Origin: Micromonospora ureilytica
Lineage (GTDB): Bacteria; Actinomycetota; Actinomycetes; Mycobacteriales; Micromonosporaceae
Assembly: GCF_015751765.1 (NCBI RefSeq)
Contig: NZ_JADOTX010000001.1
Coordinates: forward strand, 3,906,001-3,970,000
DNA: 64,000 nucleotides
Direction of reading: 5' to 3'
The notes below the pieces were generated by a model that saw only the letters and a program-made list of their open reading frames with translations, was not told the DNA's origin and did no database searches. Shown here in pieces: positions 7,998 to 16,319 of the stretch. Every line of letters begins with the position of its first letter. Position 1 is the stretch's first letter. The position numbers and the translations under genes are program-made.

Positions 7998-10308
7998 GGG
8001 TCCCCTCCAGCCCGTGGCGCAGCTGGGCGACGAACCGCTCACCCGCCGCGGTGAGCGACCGGCTGGCCAGCAGCGCGTCGACGCCGTCCCGGGTCCACCC
8101 CAGGAAGTGGGCCGCGTGCGCCGACGCGTCCGGCTGGTCGGTGGCGGCCCGGGACTGCCAGACCTGGGTGACGGCGAGGTGGGCGTAGACGCCCTGGAGC
8201 ACCCCCTCCGGAGGCCGCGGGTCGGGGCGCCAGGGCACCCGGATCCGGATGCCCTGCCCGGGTTCGACCAGGTCGTACAGGTCGAGCACGGCACCCAGCT
8301 TCGCGTGCTGCCACTCGTGCACGAGCAGCACCGCCATCGTCTCCGGGTCGGGATGGGGGGTGACGGCGACCGCGCCGAACGCGTGCCGGGCGGTCGCGCT
8401 CCGCAGGGGTCGCGCCGGGTCGGGCGCCAACGGCACCACGGCGCGCAGACCGCCGTCGAGCGCCGCCGCGTGCGCCGGCACGTCCCGGTGCACGACCCGC
8501 CAGGCATCCGCCAGGGTACGGCCCAACGCCCGCGCCGCCGGAACCTCCAGCCGGGACTCCACCGGCTGGCCGTAGCAGTCGCGGTAGGGGTCGCCGTCCT
8601 CCAGGAGCAACCGGCCACCGGGCACCGACACGTCGCGGGTCGGAAGCCAGCCGGTCGGCGGCGGCGCCGGCGGATCGAGGAGCACCGTCTGCTCGACCGA
8701 CCCGCCCCGGACCTGGAACCCGCCGGGCCGGACGGTCACCTCGGCGCTCTCCCCCAGGCCGGGCAGCACCAGGCTGCCGAGCGTGGGCAACGTGATCGCG
8801 TCGGCCCGCACCGGGACGTGCAACGCGGCCGGGACACCGGCCCGCACGGCCGCGGCGATGGCGAGGGCCGGCAGTGGGTCGACTGCCGCGCCGAGGCCGG
8901 GCAGGACGGACGAGTCGAGGCGATGCACCAGAGCGGGCCGGACGAACGGGTGCGCCAGGACGGCCCGGACCGCCTCCGGCGCCGCCTGGTCGAGGTGGAC
9001 GAGCAGGTCCCAGGCGGCCGTGGCGCCGGACCGGTCCCGACAGGCCGCCAGCAGCGCCCGGGTGATGGAGAGCTGGGTGGCGGCGAGCAGCGCGAGCGTC
9101 GACGCCGACCCGTGCCCGGTCGCCAGGTCGTCGAGCACCTCGTCGACGGGCGAGGTGGCCGGCAAGGTGGCGGGGGTGGGCGGCGGGTGGGCGTCCACGG
9201 TGTCGATCAGGCGGAGCAGGTCGGCGCAGTACACCGAGGGGTTGTCGAAGCCGGAGCCGGTGCGCCAGCGGTGGGCGTACAGGCCGCCGCCGCACCTGTC
9301 GACCACCGGGCACGACCGGCAGGTCAGGCAGAGCCCGTCCACGCCGTCCTGCCGGACGGCGACCCCTGGGTGCCGTGCGACCTCGTCCACCGAGTGGTCG
9401 AACACGTCGAACCCGGTGTCGGCCGCGCCGTGGTACGCGGTCTTCAGCGAGTCGACCTGCTCCCAACTGCCGTCCGCCTCGATGACCAGCACGTCGGCCG
9501 GCGCGAGGCCGAACGCCTCGGTGCCGCCGCCACCCGGGCGCAGCGCCTCGAACATCCGGATCGACACCGGGCGCCCGTCGTCCACCCACCGCCGGTGCAG
9601 CCGCCCCAACCAGTCGGCGTACGGGGTGGGGTCGGGGCCGGGGCGCTCCGGGGGTTGGTCCCAGGTGGCGTGGGGCAGCAGCAGGTCGACCCGGGGCGGG
9701 CTCTCGGCCAGCAGCGCCTCGTACACCCGGTCGGGATCGTTGCGGACGTCGACAGTGCAGAGGATGCCGGCGTAGCTGGTGCGGTGTTCCGGCCGCCGGA
9801 GCAGGGCCAGCGCCCGCCGGACGTGGTCGTGACTGCTGCCGCCGTGGGCGAAGACCCGGTGGCGGTCGTTGGCCGCGCGGTCGCCGTCGAAGGACACGCC
9901 GACCCGCAGGTCGTACTCGACGAACAGCCGGCACAGCTCCTCGTCGAGCAGCACGCCGTTGGTCTGCATGCGCAGGTCGAGCCGCGCCCAGGGGGTGATT
10001 GCCGAGCGCAGCTCGGCCAGCGCCTCCCGCAACCCGGCGGCGCCCAGGAGCAACGGCTCGCCCCCGTGCAGCACCACGTGCACGACCGGCAACCCGTGCT
10101 CGCGGGCGTGCTCGGCGATCCGTCGCGCGGCGGCCTTGACCGTGGCCGGCGGCATCCGCGTCGGACGGCCACGCCAGGTCTGGTCGGCGTGCTGGTAGAT
10201 GTAGCAGTGGTCGCAGCTGAGGTCACACCGGCTGTGCACCTTCAGCACGAACTGGCTGATCGGCCGGCAGGATCCGCCCACTCCGGGCGGACCGCACCGG
10301 CAGACCAT
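7981..10308 (-). CDS. fxsB: FxsB: radical SAM/SPASM peptide maturase with HExxH C-terminal extension
   Basis: A 775-residue enzyme. Cys28, Cys32 and Cys35 (CDLSCDHC) form the radical-SAM CxxxCxxC motif. HGGEP at 81-85 is the SAM-binding GGEP. Cys327, Cys330, Cys333, Cys339 and Cys361 look like SPASM auxiliary-cluster ligands. Residues from about 390 on are a separate region ending in an HExxH site (His664-Glu665-x-x-His668) followed by KLGAVLDLYDLVEPGQ, resembling the HExxH peptide-modification extension of FxsB proteins. Members of this family install a three-residue cyclophane crosslink between an aromatic side chain and a nearby residue of the precursor. It starts 3 bases after the fxsA stop and overlaps the AAC(3)-like gene. 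The intact HExxH is noteworthy because related extensions have been described as inactive. Confidence 0.92.
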   Translation of the reverse strand: MVCRCGPPGVGGSCRPISQFVLKVHSRCDLSCDHCYIYQHADQTWRGRPTRMPPATVKAAARRIAEHAREHGLPVVHVVLHGGEPLLLGAAGLREALAELRSAITPWARLDLRMQTNGVLLDEELCRLFVEYDLRVGVSFDGDRAANDRHRVFAHGGSSHDHVRRALALLRRPEHRTSYAGILCTVDVRNDPDRVYEALLAESPPRVDLLLPHATWDQPPERPGPDPTPYADWLGRLHRRWVDDGRPVSIRMFEALRPGGGGTEAFGLAPADVLVIEADGSWEQVDSLKTAYHGAADTGFDVFDHSVDEVARHPGVAVRQDGVDGLCLTCRSCPVVDRCGGGLYAHRWRTGSGFDNPSVYCADLLRLIDTVDAHPPPTPATLPATSPVDEVLDDLATGHGSASTLALLAATQLSITRALLAACRDRSGATAAWDLLVHLDQAAPEAVRAVLAHPFVRPALVHRLDSSVLPGLGAAVDPLPALAIAAAVRAGVPAALHVPVRADAITLPTLGSLVLPGLGESAEVTVRPGGFQVRGGSVEQTVLLDPPAPPPTGWLPTRDVSVPGGRLLLEDGDPYRDCYGQPVESRLEVPAARALGRTLADAWRVVHRDVPAHAAALDGGLRAVVPLAPDPARPLRSATARHAFGAVAVTPHPDPETMAVLLVHEWQHAKLGAVLDLYDLVEPGQGIRIRVPWRPDPRPPEGVLQGVYAHLAVTQVWQSRAATDQPDASAHAAHFLGWTRDGVDALLASRSLTAAGERFVAQLRHGLEGTRVGSR

Positions 10309-10311
10309 CGT

Positions 10312-10500
10312 TCAGATGGACGAGTTGAAGGCGGCGACGGCCACTATGCCGGACGGCACGGAGTCGTTCGTGACCACGCGCCTGCGCACCGCCTCGATCA
10401 GATCGGCGTGCTCGACGGCGATCCGTTCCAGCGGGGTGTGCAGGCTACGCGTGAGATCGTCTAGGTCGGGACGGGATGAGCGGGCGGGGGCATGGTCCAC
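10312..10500 (-). CDS. fxsA: FxsA: FxSxx-COOH precursor peptide
   Basis: A 62-residue peptide ending F58-N59-S60-S61-I62, an exact FxSxx C-terminus. The centre is a charged leader (DLDDLTRSLHTPLERIAVEHADLIEAVRR is split around residues 12-40). Residues 42-57 form a small, mostly aliphatic stretch before the core. The GTG at 10500 was chosen because GGAGA lies 6 bases upstream; an in-frame start at 10587 would add a basic, low-complexity 29 residues. The gene is first in the operon, 3 bases ahead of fxsB. The aromatic Phe58 with Asn59/Ser60 is the expected site for FxsB-catalysed crosslinking; whether a leader is then cleaved is unknown, and no protease gene is adjacent. Confidence 0.88.
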   Translation of the reverse strand: MDHAPARSSRPDLDDLTRSLHTPLERIAVEHADLIEAVRRRVVTNDSVPSGIVAVAAFNSSI

Positions 10501-10578
10501 AATGAGTCTCCGGGGGCCCGGGGCGCTGGGAGCGCGAGAGCGGCGGCTGTGGCTCGAACGGCTCTGGTCCGTGCCCAG

Positions 10579-10592
10579 GATAGACAACTATC
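10579..10592. promoter_or_regulatory. small palindrome upstream of fxsA
   Basis: GATAG (10579-10583) and CTATC (10588-10592) form a perfect 5-bp inverted repeat with a 4-base spacer. It lies about 80 bp upstream of the fxsA start and about 70 bp upstream of the divergent DUF2277 gene. On the minus strand the sequence TATCCT nearby could be a -10 element. It may be an operator for the FXS operon, but the arms are short and chance is possible. Confidence 0.3.
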
Positions 10593-10664
10593 GACCCAGT
10601 GTCACCGTCGGTACCATCGCCGGCACGGCGGGTGCAGACCGCGGTGAACGAAGGAGGAGCTGAC

Positions 10665-10913
10665 ATGTGCCGGAGCATCAAGACGCTGCGTGAACCGTTC
10701 ACCCCGCAGGTGACCGACGCGGACGTCGAGGCGGCGGCGTTGCAGTACGTCCGGAAGATCTCTGGCTTCCGGGCGCCCGCCGCGCACAACGCCGCCGCGT
10801 TCGACGCCGCGGTGGCCGCCGTGGCCGAGGCGACGCGCACCCTGCTCGACCAACTGGTGGTGCGGGGTGCCGGATCGGGCACCACCGACCGGTCGGCCAC
10901 CGCCTCCAACTGA
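10665..10913 (+). CDS. DUF2277 family protein
   Basis: An 82-residue protein starting MCRSIKTLREPFTP, the typical opening of the small actinobacterial DUF2277 family. It continues with an all-helical segment (DADVEAAALQYVRKISGF, then AAFDAAVAAVAEATRTLLDQL). AAGGAGGAG sits 5 bases before the ATG at 10665, which settles the start; the frame is open further upstream without support. No signal peptide or membrane segment. Function of the family is unknown; members are small conserved cytoplasmic proteins. Transcribed divergently from fxsA. Confidence 0.85.
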   Translation: MCRSIKTLREPFTPQVTDADVEAAALQYVRKISGFRAPAAHNAAAFDAAVAAVAEATRTLLDQLVVRGAGSGTTDRSATASN

Positions 10914-10961
10914 TCGCCGTCCACCGGCACGGCACCCGGCCGGGCCTGACCCCGACGAGGG

Positions 10962-11441
10962 TCAGGCCGCGGCGAGCGCCGGTGCGACAGTGTCCGGCGC
11001 CCAGCGCGAGCGGTGGCACTGCGACCAGCCCCGACAACCCGGGTCGCCAAGTGAGCAGAGCCGCAACCTGCTGAGCACCTCACCGTCCTCGGTGTCCCGC
11101 ACGTCGAAGTGCACCGGACGGACCGTGCCGTCCGGGGCGACGAGCAGGTGCCGGCCCGCGTCGAGCGTGTCGTCGCGCAACAGGCAGTTGCGGCCCAGCA
11201 ATCGGGCCAGTGCGGCGATGCTCGCGTGCTCGGAGAGCTGCTCGGGCACCCCGTAGCAGTCCACCACCGTCGCGAACTCGCCCGGCGCCAGCCAGACGTC
11301 ACACACCACCGCGTACGCCGGCAGCCGCGCCGGGTCGGCCACCGCCAACGGCATCACCACCCGACCAAGCGCCTCGGCCAACGCCGGGTAGACCTCCACG
11401 GGTTGAGCCCCGTCGATTCTCCAGTTCCACAGCTCGGTCAT
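10962..11441 (-). CDS. hypothetical protein
   Basis: A 159-residue protein that I do not recognise. It starts MTELWNWRIDGAQP with GAGGAGG 4-5 bases upstream, which fixes the ATG at 11441. The middle contains strand-like segments (YAVVCDVWLAPGEFATVVDCYG, split about residues 43-64) and a helix ALARLLGRN. The end carries three cysteines (C-S-L-G-D-P-G-C and W-S-Q-C) that could bind metal or be chance. No membrane segment. Codon use looks native. It is convergent with the DUF2277 gene (48-bp gap) and lies downstream of selD on the same strand after a 230-bp gap. Confidence 0.65.
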   Translation of the reverse strand: MTELWNWRIDGAQPVEVYPALAEALGRVVMPLAVADPARLPAYAVVCDVWLAPGEFATVVDCYGVPEQLSEHASIAALARLLGRNCLLRDDTLDAGRHLLVAPDGTVRPVHFDVRDTEDGEVLSRLRLCSLGDPGCRGWSQCHRSRWAPDTVAPALAAA

Positions 11442-11671
11442 TCCGCCTCCTCGCTGCGTTCGTCCCCACCGGCCTCCGGATCGGGCCTTACACACGATGG
11501 TGGGGGGCATTTGACCCCAGCCGGGGGCAAGTTACCGGTCTGTGACCATTCCGGGCAAAATTTCCCTGAGCGGCATTGCTCGGAGTAGCGGGAAGGTGAC
11601 AGTTTATCGGGTATGGTGCGCCATCCGCACCACCGCCGGCGCGTGTCCTCCCGCGGGTCACAGGCCCCCGG

Positions 11672-12661
11672 TCAGCGCAGGACGATCCGGTGCTCCCCAC
11701 GGGGCAACAGCTCGCCCACCACCGGGGCGCCGGGCACCTCGCCCGCGACAAGCAGGCCACCGGAGGTCTGCGCGTCGGCCAGGAGCAGCCGCTCGCCCTC
11801 GTCCGCCGCGCCGAAGTCGGTCCACGGGGTCACCCAGTCCAGGTTGCGCCGGCTGCCGCCGCTGACGAACCCGTCGCGCAACGCCTCGCGCGCGCCGGCC
11901 AGATAGGGCACCCGGGCGGTGTCGATGGCCACCGTGAGCTGGCTGGCCCGGGCCAGCTTCGAGGCGTGCCCGAGCAACCCGAACCCGGTCACGTCGGTGC
12001 CGCACCGGATGCCGGCGGCGACCGCCGCACGGGCCGCGTCCCGATTGAGCGCGCTCATCGAGGCCACCGCCTCCGGGAAGCTCTCACCTGTCGCCTTGTG
12101 CCGGGTGTTCAGCACACCCACCCCGAGCGGCTTGGTCAGCGACAACGGCACCCCGGCCCGCCCGGCGTCGAGGGTGATCAACTCCTCCGGTCGGACCGTG
12201 CCGGTGACCGCGAGACCGTACTTCGGGCCGTCGTCGTCCACGCTGTGCCCGCCGGCCAGGTGACAACCGGCCTCCCGCGCCACGTCCTGGCCGCCGCGCA
12301 GCACCTCACGGGCCAACTCCAACGGCAGCACGTCGCGCGGCCAGCAGAGCAGGTTGAGCGCCACCAGCGGGGTGCCGCCCATCGCGTACACGTCGGAGAG
12401 GGCGTTGGCCGCCGCGATCCGACCCCAGTCGTACGCGTCGTCGACCACCGGGGTGAAGAAGTCGGCGGTGCTGACCAGGCCGGTCCGCTCATCGAGACGC
12501 ACCACCGCCGCGTCGTCGCCATGATCCAACCCGACCAGCAGCTCGGCGGTACCGGTCGCCGGGCCGAGACCGGCCACCATGATCTCCAGCTCACCTGGCG
12601 GGATCTTGCAGGCGCAGCCGCCGCCGCGCGCGTACTTGGTCAACCGTACGGGTTCGGTCAT
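11672..12661 (-). CDS. selD: SelD, selenide, water dikinase (selenophosphate synthase)
   Basis: A 329-residue enzyme that makes selenophosphate from selenide and ATP. The N-terminus reads [19 protein letters not shown]; Cys16, Cys18 and Lys19 align with Cys17, Cys19 and Lys20 of E. coli SelD, so this is the cysteine, not the selenocysteine, form. [23 protein letters not shown] and [18 protein letters not shown] are AIR-synthase-type ATP-binding motifs, and [13 protein letters not shown] is the C-terminal domain signature. ATG at 12661. No selA, selB or tRNA-Sec was found in the window. The gene is divergent from the glu ABC operon. Use in selenocysteine, selenouridine or a selenium cofactor cannot be decided here. 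Confidence 0.95.
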   Translation of the reverse strand: MTEPVRLTKYARGGGCACKIPPGELEIMVAGLGPATGTAELLVGLDHGDDAAVVRLDERTGLVSTADFFTPVVDDAYDWGRIAAANALSDVYAMGGTPLVALNLLCWPRDVLPLELAREVLRGGQDVAREAGCHLAGGHSVDDDGPKYGLAVTGTVRPEELITLDAGRAGVPLSLTKPLGVGVLNTRHKATGESFPEAVASMSALNRDAARAAVAAGIRCGTDVTGFGLLGHASKLARASQLTVAIDTARVPYLAGAREALRDGFVSGGSRRNLDWVTPWTDFGAADEGERLLLADAQTSGGLLVAGEVPGAPVVGELLPRGEHRIVLR

Positions 12662-12776
12662 CCCCCCATGATCTCGACAAGGCGCCACGATCGCCACCAT
12701 GACCACCCAGTCGCTGACCGAAATCGGACGCCCGACAACGATCGTGACCGGTGTTACCGCTCCGTGACCCGCTGGG

Positions 12777-12807
12777 TTGCGTTCTGCCACATCAGGCCGC
12801 CTACAGT
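12777..12807 (+). promoter_or_regulatory. candidate promoter of the glu ABC operon
   Basis: TTGCGT (12777-12782) and TACAGT (12802-12807) resemble -35 and -10 elements of a housekeeping sigma factor. The 19-base spacing is slightly long. The -10 lies about 50 bases before the first gene of the operon, leaving room for the GC-rich leader. Confidence 0.4.
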
Positions 12808-12856
12808 GGCCGCACCGGGGGTCAACCGACCCCGATCCGGGAGACGACAGGGGACG

Positions 12857-13612
<756 letters not shown>

Positions 13613-13669
13613 GCGTCCGTAGTGGAGCGTGCCGCACCTCGGTGGGCTCCGTTGAAGAAGGAGAAGAGT

Positions 13670-14536
13670 ATGCGTATGAAGCGCATTGCGGCAGTCGCCG
13701 CGGTCGCGGCTCTGGCCGTCACCATGACCGCCTGCGGCGGGGACGAAGGCGGCAGCACCGGCAGCTCGGGCGCCAAGGGCATCGTCGGCAAGGCAGAGAG
13801 CCAGAAGAAGCTCGTGATCGGCGTCAAGGCCGACCAGCCTGGCCTGGGTCTGCAGACCGGAAGCCAGTACGAGGGCTTCGACATCGAGATTGGCAAGATC
13901 ATCGCCAAGGGTCTCGGCGTCGACGCGAACAACATCGAGTGGAAGACGACGGTCTCCAACAACCGGGAGCCCTTCATCCAGCAGGGCACCGTCGACCTGG
14001 TGGTGGCGACGTACACCATCAACGACGAGCGCAAGCAGAAGGTCAACTTCGCCGGCCCGTACTTCATCGCCGGCCAGGACCTGCTCGTCAAGGCCGACTC
14101 GACGATCACCGGGCCCGAGGGCCTGGAGGGCAAGAAGGTCTGCTCGGCCTCGGGATCCACGCCCGCCAAGCGGATCCAGTCGGACTACCCGAAGGCCAAG
14201 CTGCAGCAGTTCGACGCGTACTCGAAGTGCCTGCCGCTGCTGGCGAACGGCCAGGTCGACGCCGTCACCACGGATGACATCATCCTCGCCGGCTACGCCG
14301 CCCAGTCCCAGTTCGCCGGCAAGTTCAAGGTCGTCGGCAAGACCTTCTCCACCGAGCCCTACGGCATCGGCCTGAAGAAGGATGACAAGGACGGCTGCGA
14401 GAAGGTCAACGAGATCCTCAAGGCCGCCGCCGCCGACGGCACCTACAAGGCCGCGTGGGACACCAGTCTGGGCAAGAGCGGCAAGGCCGCGCCCGAGCTG
14501 GACACCACCAAGCTGACCAACTGCAGCAGCGTCTGA
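13670..14536 (+). CDS. gluB: glutamate-type ABC transporter substrate-binding lipoprotein (GluB-like)
   Basis: A 288-residue family-3 solute-binding protein. The N-terminus is basic then hydrophobic and ends VTMTAC, a lipobox with Cys22, so it should be lipid-anchored outside the membrane. Recognisable features are LVIGVKADQPGLG, YEGFDIEIGKIIAKGLG and the VDLVVATYTINDERK stretch typical of acidic amino acid binders. AAGGAG 5-6 bases before the ATG at 13670 fixes the start. A strong hairpin follows its stop, which may stabilise this message or limit read-through so that the binding protein is made in excess over the permeases. Confidence 0.92.
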   Translation: MRMKRIAAVAAVAALAVTMTACGGDEGGSTGSSGAKGIVGKAESQKKLVIGVKADQPGLGLQTGSQYEGFDIEIGKIIAKGLGVDANNIEWKTTVSNNREPFIQQGTVDLVVATYTINDERKQKVNFAGPYFIAGQDLLVKADSTITGPEGLEGKKVCSASGSTPAKRIQSDYPKAKLQQFDAYSKCLPLLANGQVDAVTTDDIILAGYAAQSQFAGKFKVVGKTFSTEPYGIGLKKDDKDGCEKVNEILKAAAADGTYKAAWDTSLGKSGKAAPELDTTKLTNCSSV

Positions 14537-14542
14537 CCGGTC

Positions 14543-14580
14543 CCGGGGGCCGACATCCGGACACGGGTGTCGGCCCCCGG
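14543..14580 (+). terminator. intra-operon hairpin between gluB and gluC
   Basis: CCGGGGGCCGACA (14543-14555) pairs perfectly with TGTCGGCCCCCGG (14568-14580) around a 12-base loop. It starts 6 bases after the gluB stop and 40 bases before gluC. In many binding-protein operons such hairpins act as partial terminators or 3'-end stabilisers for the binding-protein message; that role here is inference. Confidence 0.6.
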
Positions 14581-14620
14581 CCCGTGACGACGCCGACGAC
14601 CTGCCCCCGGGAGCGGACGC

Positions 14621-15295
14621 ATGCACGTATTCGCCGATCCGACTAACTTCGACGCCTACCTGTCGGGCTTTATCTGGATCCTCAAGCTGACCGGCGCGTC
14701 GGCGGTGTTCGCGCTGACACTCGGCGTGCTGCTCGCCGCCATGCGGGTCTCGCCGGTTCCCGTGCTGCGCGGTTTCGGAACAGTCTGGGTCAACATCTTC
14801 CGTAACACGCCGCTCACCCTGGTCGTCTTCTTCTGCTTCTTCGGGCTGTACTCCACGCTCGGCCTGACCCTCTCCGACGACCTGGACCTGAACAACTTCT
14901 GGCTCGGGGTGATCGGCCTGTCGGTGTACACGGCTTCCTTCGTCTGCGAGGCGCTGCGATCCGGGGTCAACACCGTGCCTGCCGGGCAGGCCGAGGCGGC
15001 CCGGGCGATCGGCCTCTCCTTCGCCCAGACCCTACGGATCGTGGTGCTGCCCCAGGCCACGCGCTCCGTGATCGCGCCGCTGGGCAGCATCCTGATCGCG
15101 CTCTGCAAGAACGCCACGATCGTCGGCACGATCGGTTTGATGGAGTCCTCGAACGTGATGAAGCAGCTGATCAATGACAACGGCGACGCGGTCATCATGA
15201 TCTTCCTGGTCTTCGCCGGCACGTTCGCCGCGTTCCTGATCCCCACCGGCTACGCCTTCGGCTGGCTGGCCAACCGACTGGCGGTGAAGCGCTGA
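14621..15295 (+). CDS. gluC: amino acid ABC transporter permease (GluC-like)
   Basis: A 224-residue inner-membrane protein with about five hydrophobic helices. It contains the binding-protein-dependent permease coupling loop EAARAIGLSFAQTLRIVVLPQA, recognised here in shorter form as EAARAIGLSF followed by LRIVVLPQA, which contacts the ATPase. ATG at 14621. Its TGA overlaps the next ATG by one base (TGATG), so GluC and GluD translation should be coupled; the two form the membrane heterodimer of the importer. Confidence 0.9.
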   Translation: MHVFADPTNFDAYLSGFIWILKLTGASAVFALTLGVLLAAMRVSPVPVLRGFGTVWVNIFRNTPLTLVVFFCFFGLYSTLGLTLSDDLDLNNFWLGVIGLSVYTASFVCEALRSGVNTVPAGQAEAARAIGLSFAQTLRIVVLPQATRSVIAPLGSILIALCKNATIVGTIGLMESSNVMKQLINDNGDAVIMIFLVFAGTFAAFLIPTGYAFGWLANRLAVKR

Positions 15296-16179
15296 TGAGC
15301 ACCGACTCCGTCCTTTACGACCACCCGGGGCCTCGGGCACGGATCCGTAACGCGGTACTGAGCGTCGTCTTCGGTGTCGCCCTGGCCGGGCTGCTCTGGT
15401 GGATCTACTCGAAGTTCGACGAGGCGGGCCAGTGGGAGGGGCAGCTCTGGAAGCCCTTCACCGAGGCCACCACCTGGACTCAGTTCATCGGGCCCGGTCT
15501 GCTCGCCACACTCTGGGCGGCTGCGGTCGGCATGGTGCTCTCGTTGGCGTTCGGCATCATCTTCGCGGTCGGCCGGCTCTCCGAGCGTCGCTGGATCAGC
15601 ATCCCGTCCGGCGCCGTGGTCGAGTTCTTCCGCGCCGTTCCGCTGCTCCTCATGATCTTCTTCATCTTCTACGGCGTGCCGTTCGTGATCAAGGGGCCGG
15701 TGACCGCCTTCTGGGCCGTCGTGATCGGGCTGACCCTCTACAACGGCTCGGTCCTCGCGGAGGCGTTCCGGGCGGGAATCCGCTCACTGCCCGGCGGTCA
15801 GTCCGAGGCCGCATACGCCATCGGCATGCGCAAGAGCCAGGTCATGCAGCTGATCCTCGTCCCGCAGGCCGCCCGGGCCATGCTGCCGGTCATCGTCAGC
15901 CAGTTGGTGGTGCTGCTCAAGGACACCGCGCTCGGCTACATCGTCGCCTTCCCGGAACTGCTCCAGCGCGGGGTCAACGACCTCGCCGCGAACAAGGGCA
16001 ACATCGTCGCCGCGGCGATCGTGGTGGCCGCGATCTACATCGTGATCAACTCACTGCTCACCGCGCTGGCCAACTGGCTGGACCGGCGCAGCCGTCAGCG
16101 TGGCTTCCGCGCGCAGCGGCGGATCGCCACCGGTGCCACTCCGGTCGGCGGCAACACCGTCAGTGAACCGCAGGGCTGA
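15295..16179 (+). CDS. gluD: amino acid ABC transporter permease (GluD-like)
   Basis: A 294-residue membrane protein, longer than GluC because of an N-terminal helix (residues about 20-40) and a basic C-terminal tail (DRRSRQRGFRAQRR). The coupling loop is SEAAYAIGMRKSQ followed by LILVPQAAR. It is the last gene of the glu operon and is followed by a strong terminator. Pairing with GluC is indicated by the one-base gene overlap and by the shared permease domain. Confidence 0.9.
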   Translation: MSTDSVLYDHPGPRARIRNAVLSVVFGVALAGLLWWIYSKFDEAGQWEGQLWKPFTEATTWTQFIGPGLLATLWAAAVGMVLSLAFGIIFAVGRLSERRWISIPSGAVVEFFRAVPLLLMIFFIFYGVPFVIKGPVTAFWAVVIGLTLYNGSVLAEAFRAGIRSLPGGQSEAAYAIGMRKSQVMQLILVPQAARAMLPVIVSQLVVLLKDTALGYIVAFPELLQRGVNDLAANKGNIVAAAIVVAAIYIVINSLLTALANWLDRRSRQRGFRAQRRIATGATPVGGNTVSEPQG

Positions 16180-16257
16180 CCTGCGACCTGGGCGGCCCGG
16201 CGTCCCGCCGGGCCGCGCCGCCGAGCAGCACGCGCATGATTGACTCGATTTTTCAGA

Positions 16258-16292
16258 CATCGGGGTGTCCCCAAGAAGGGGACACCCCGATG
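16258..16292. terminator. strong terminator between gluD and rny (convergent)
   Basis: CATCGGGGTGTCCCC (16258-16272) pairs perfectly with GGGGACACCCCGATG (16278-16292) across the loop AAGAA. The preceding bases on the plus strand include GATTTTTC. The symmetric 15-bp stem sits between convergent genes, so it can act in both directions. Confidence 0.85.
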
Positions 16293-16319
16293 TTGCTGAG
16301 CTCCTGGTGATCGGGCTGT

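Noticed and set aside
7540..10464. Long plus-strand open frame of about 970 codons
   Set aside because: Antisense shadow of fxsB and the AAC(3)-like gene; no domain and no ribosome site.
11442..11671. Possible tRNA-Sec next to selD
   Set aside because: No cloverleaf, no T-arm GGTTC motif and no long variable arm could be found on either strand.
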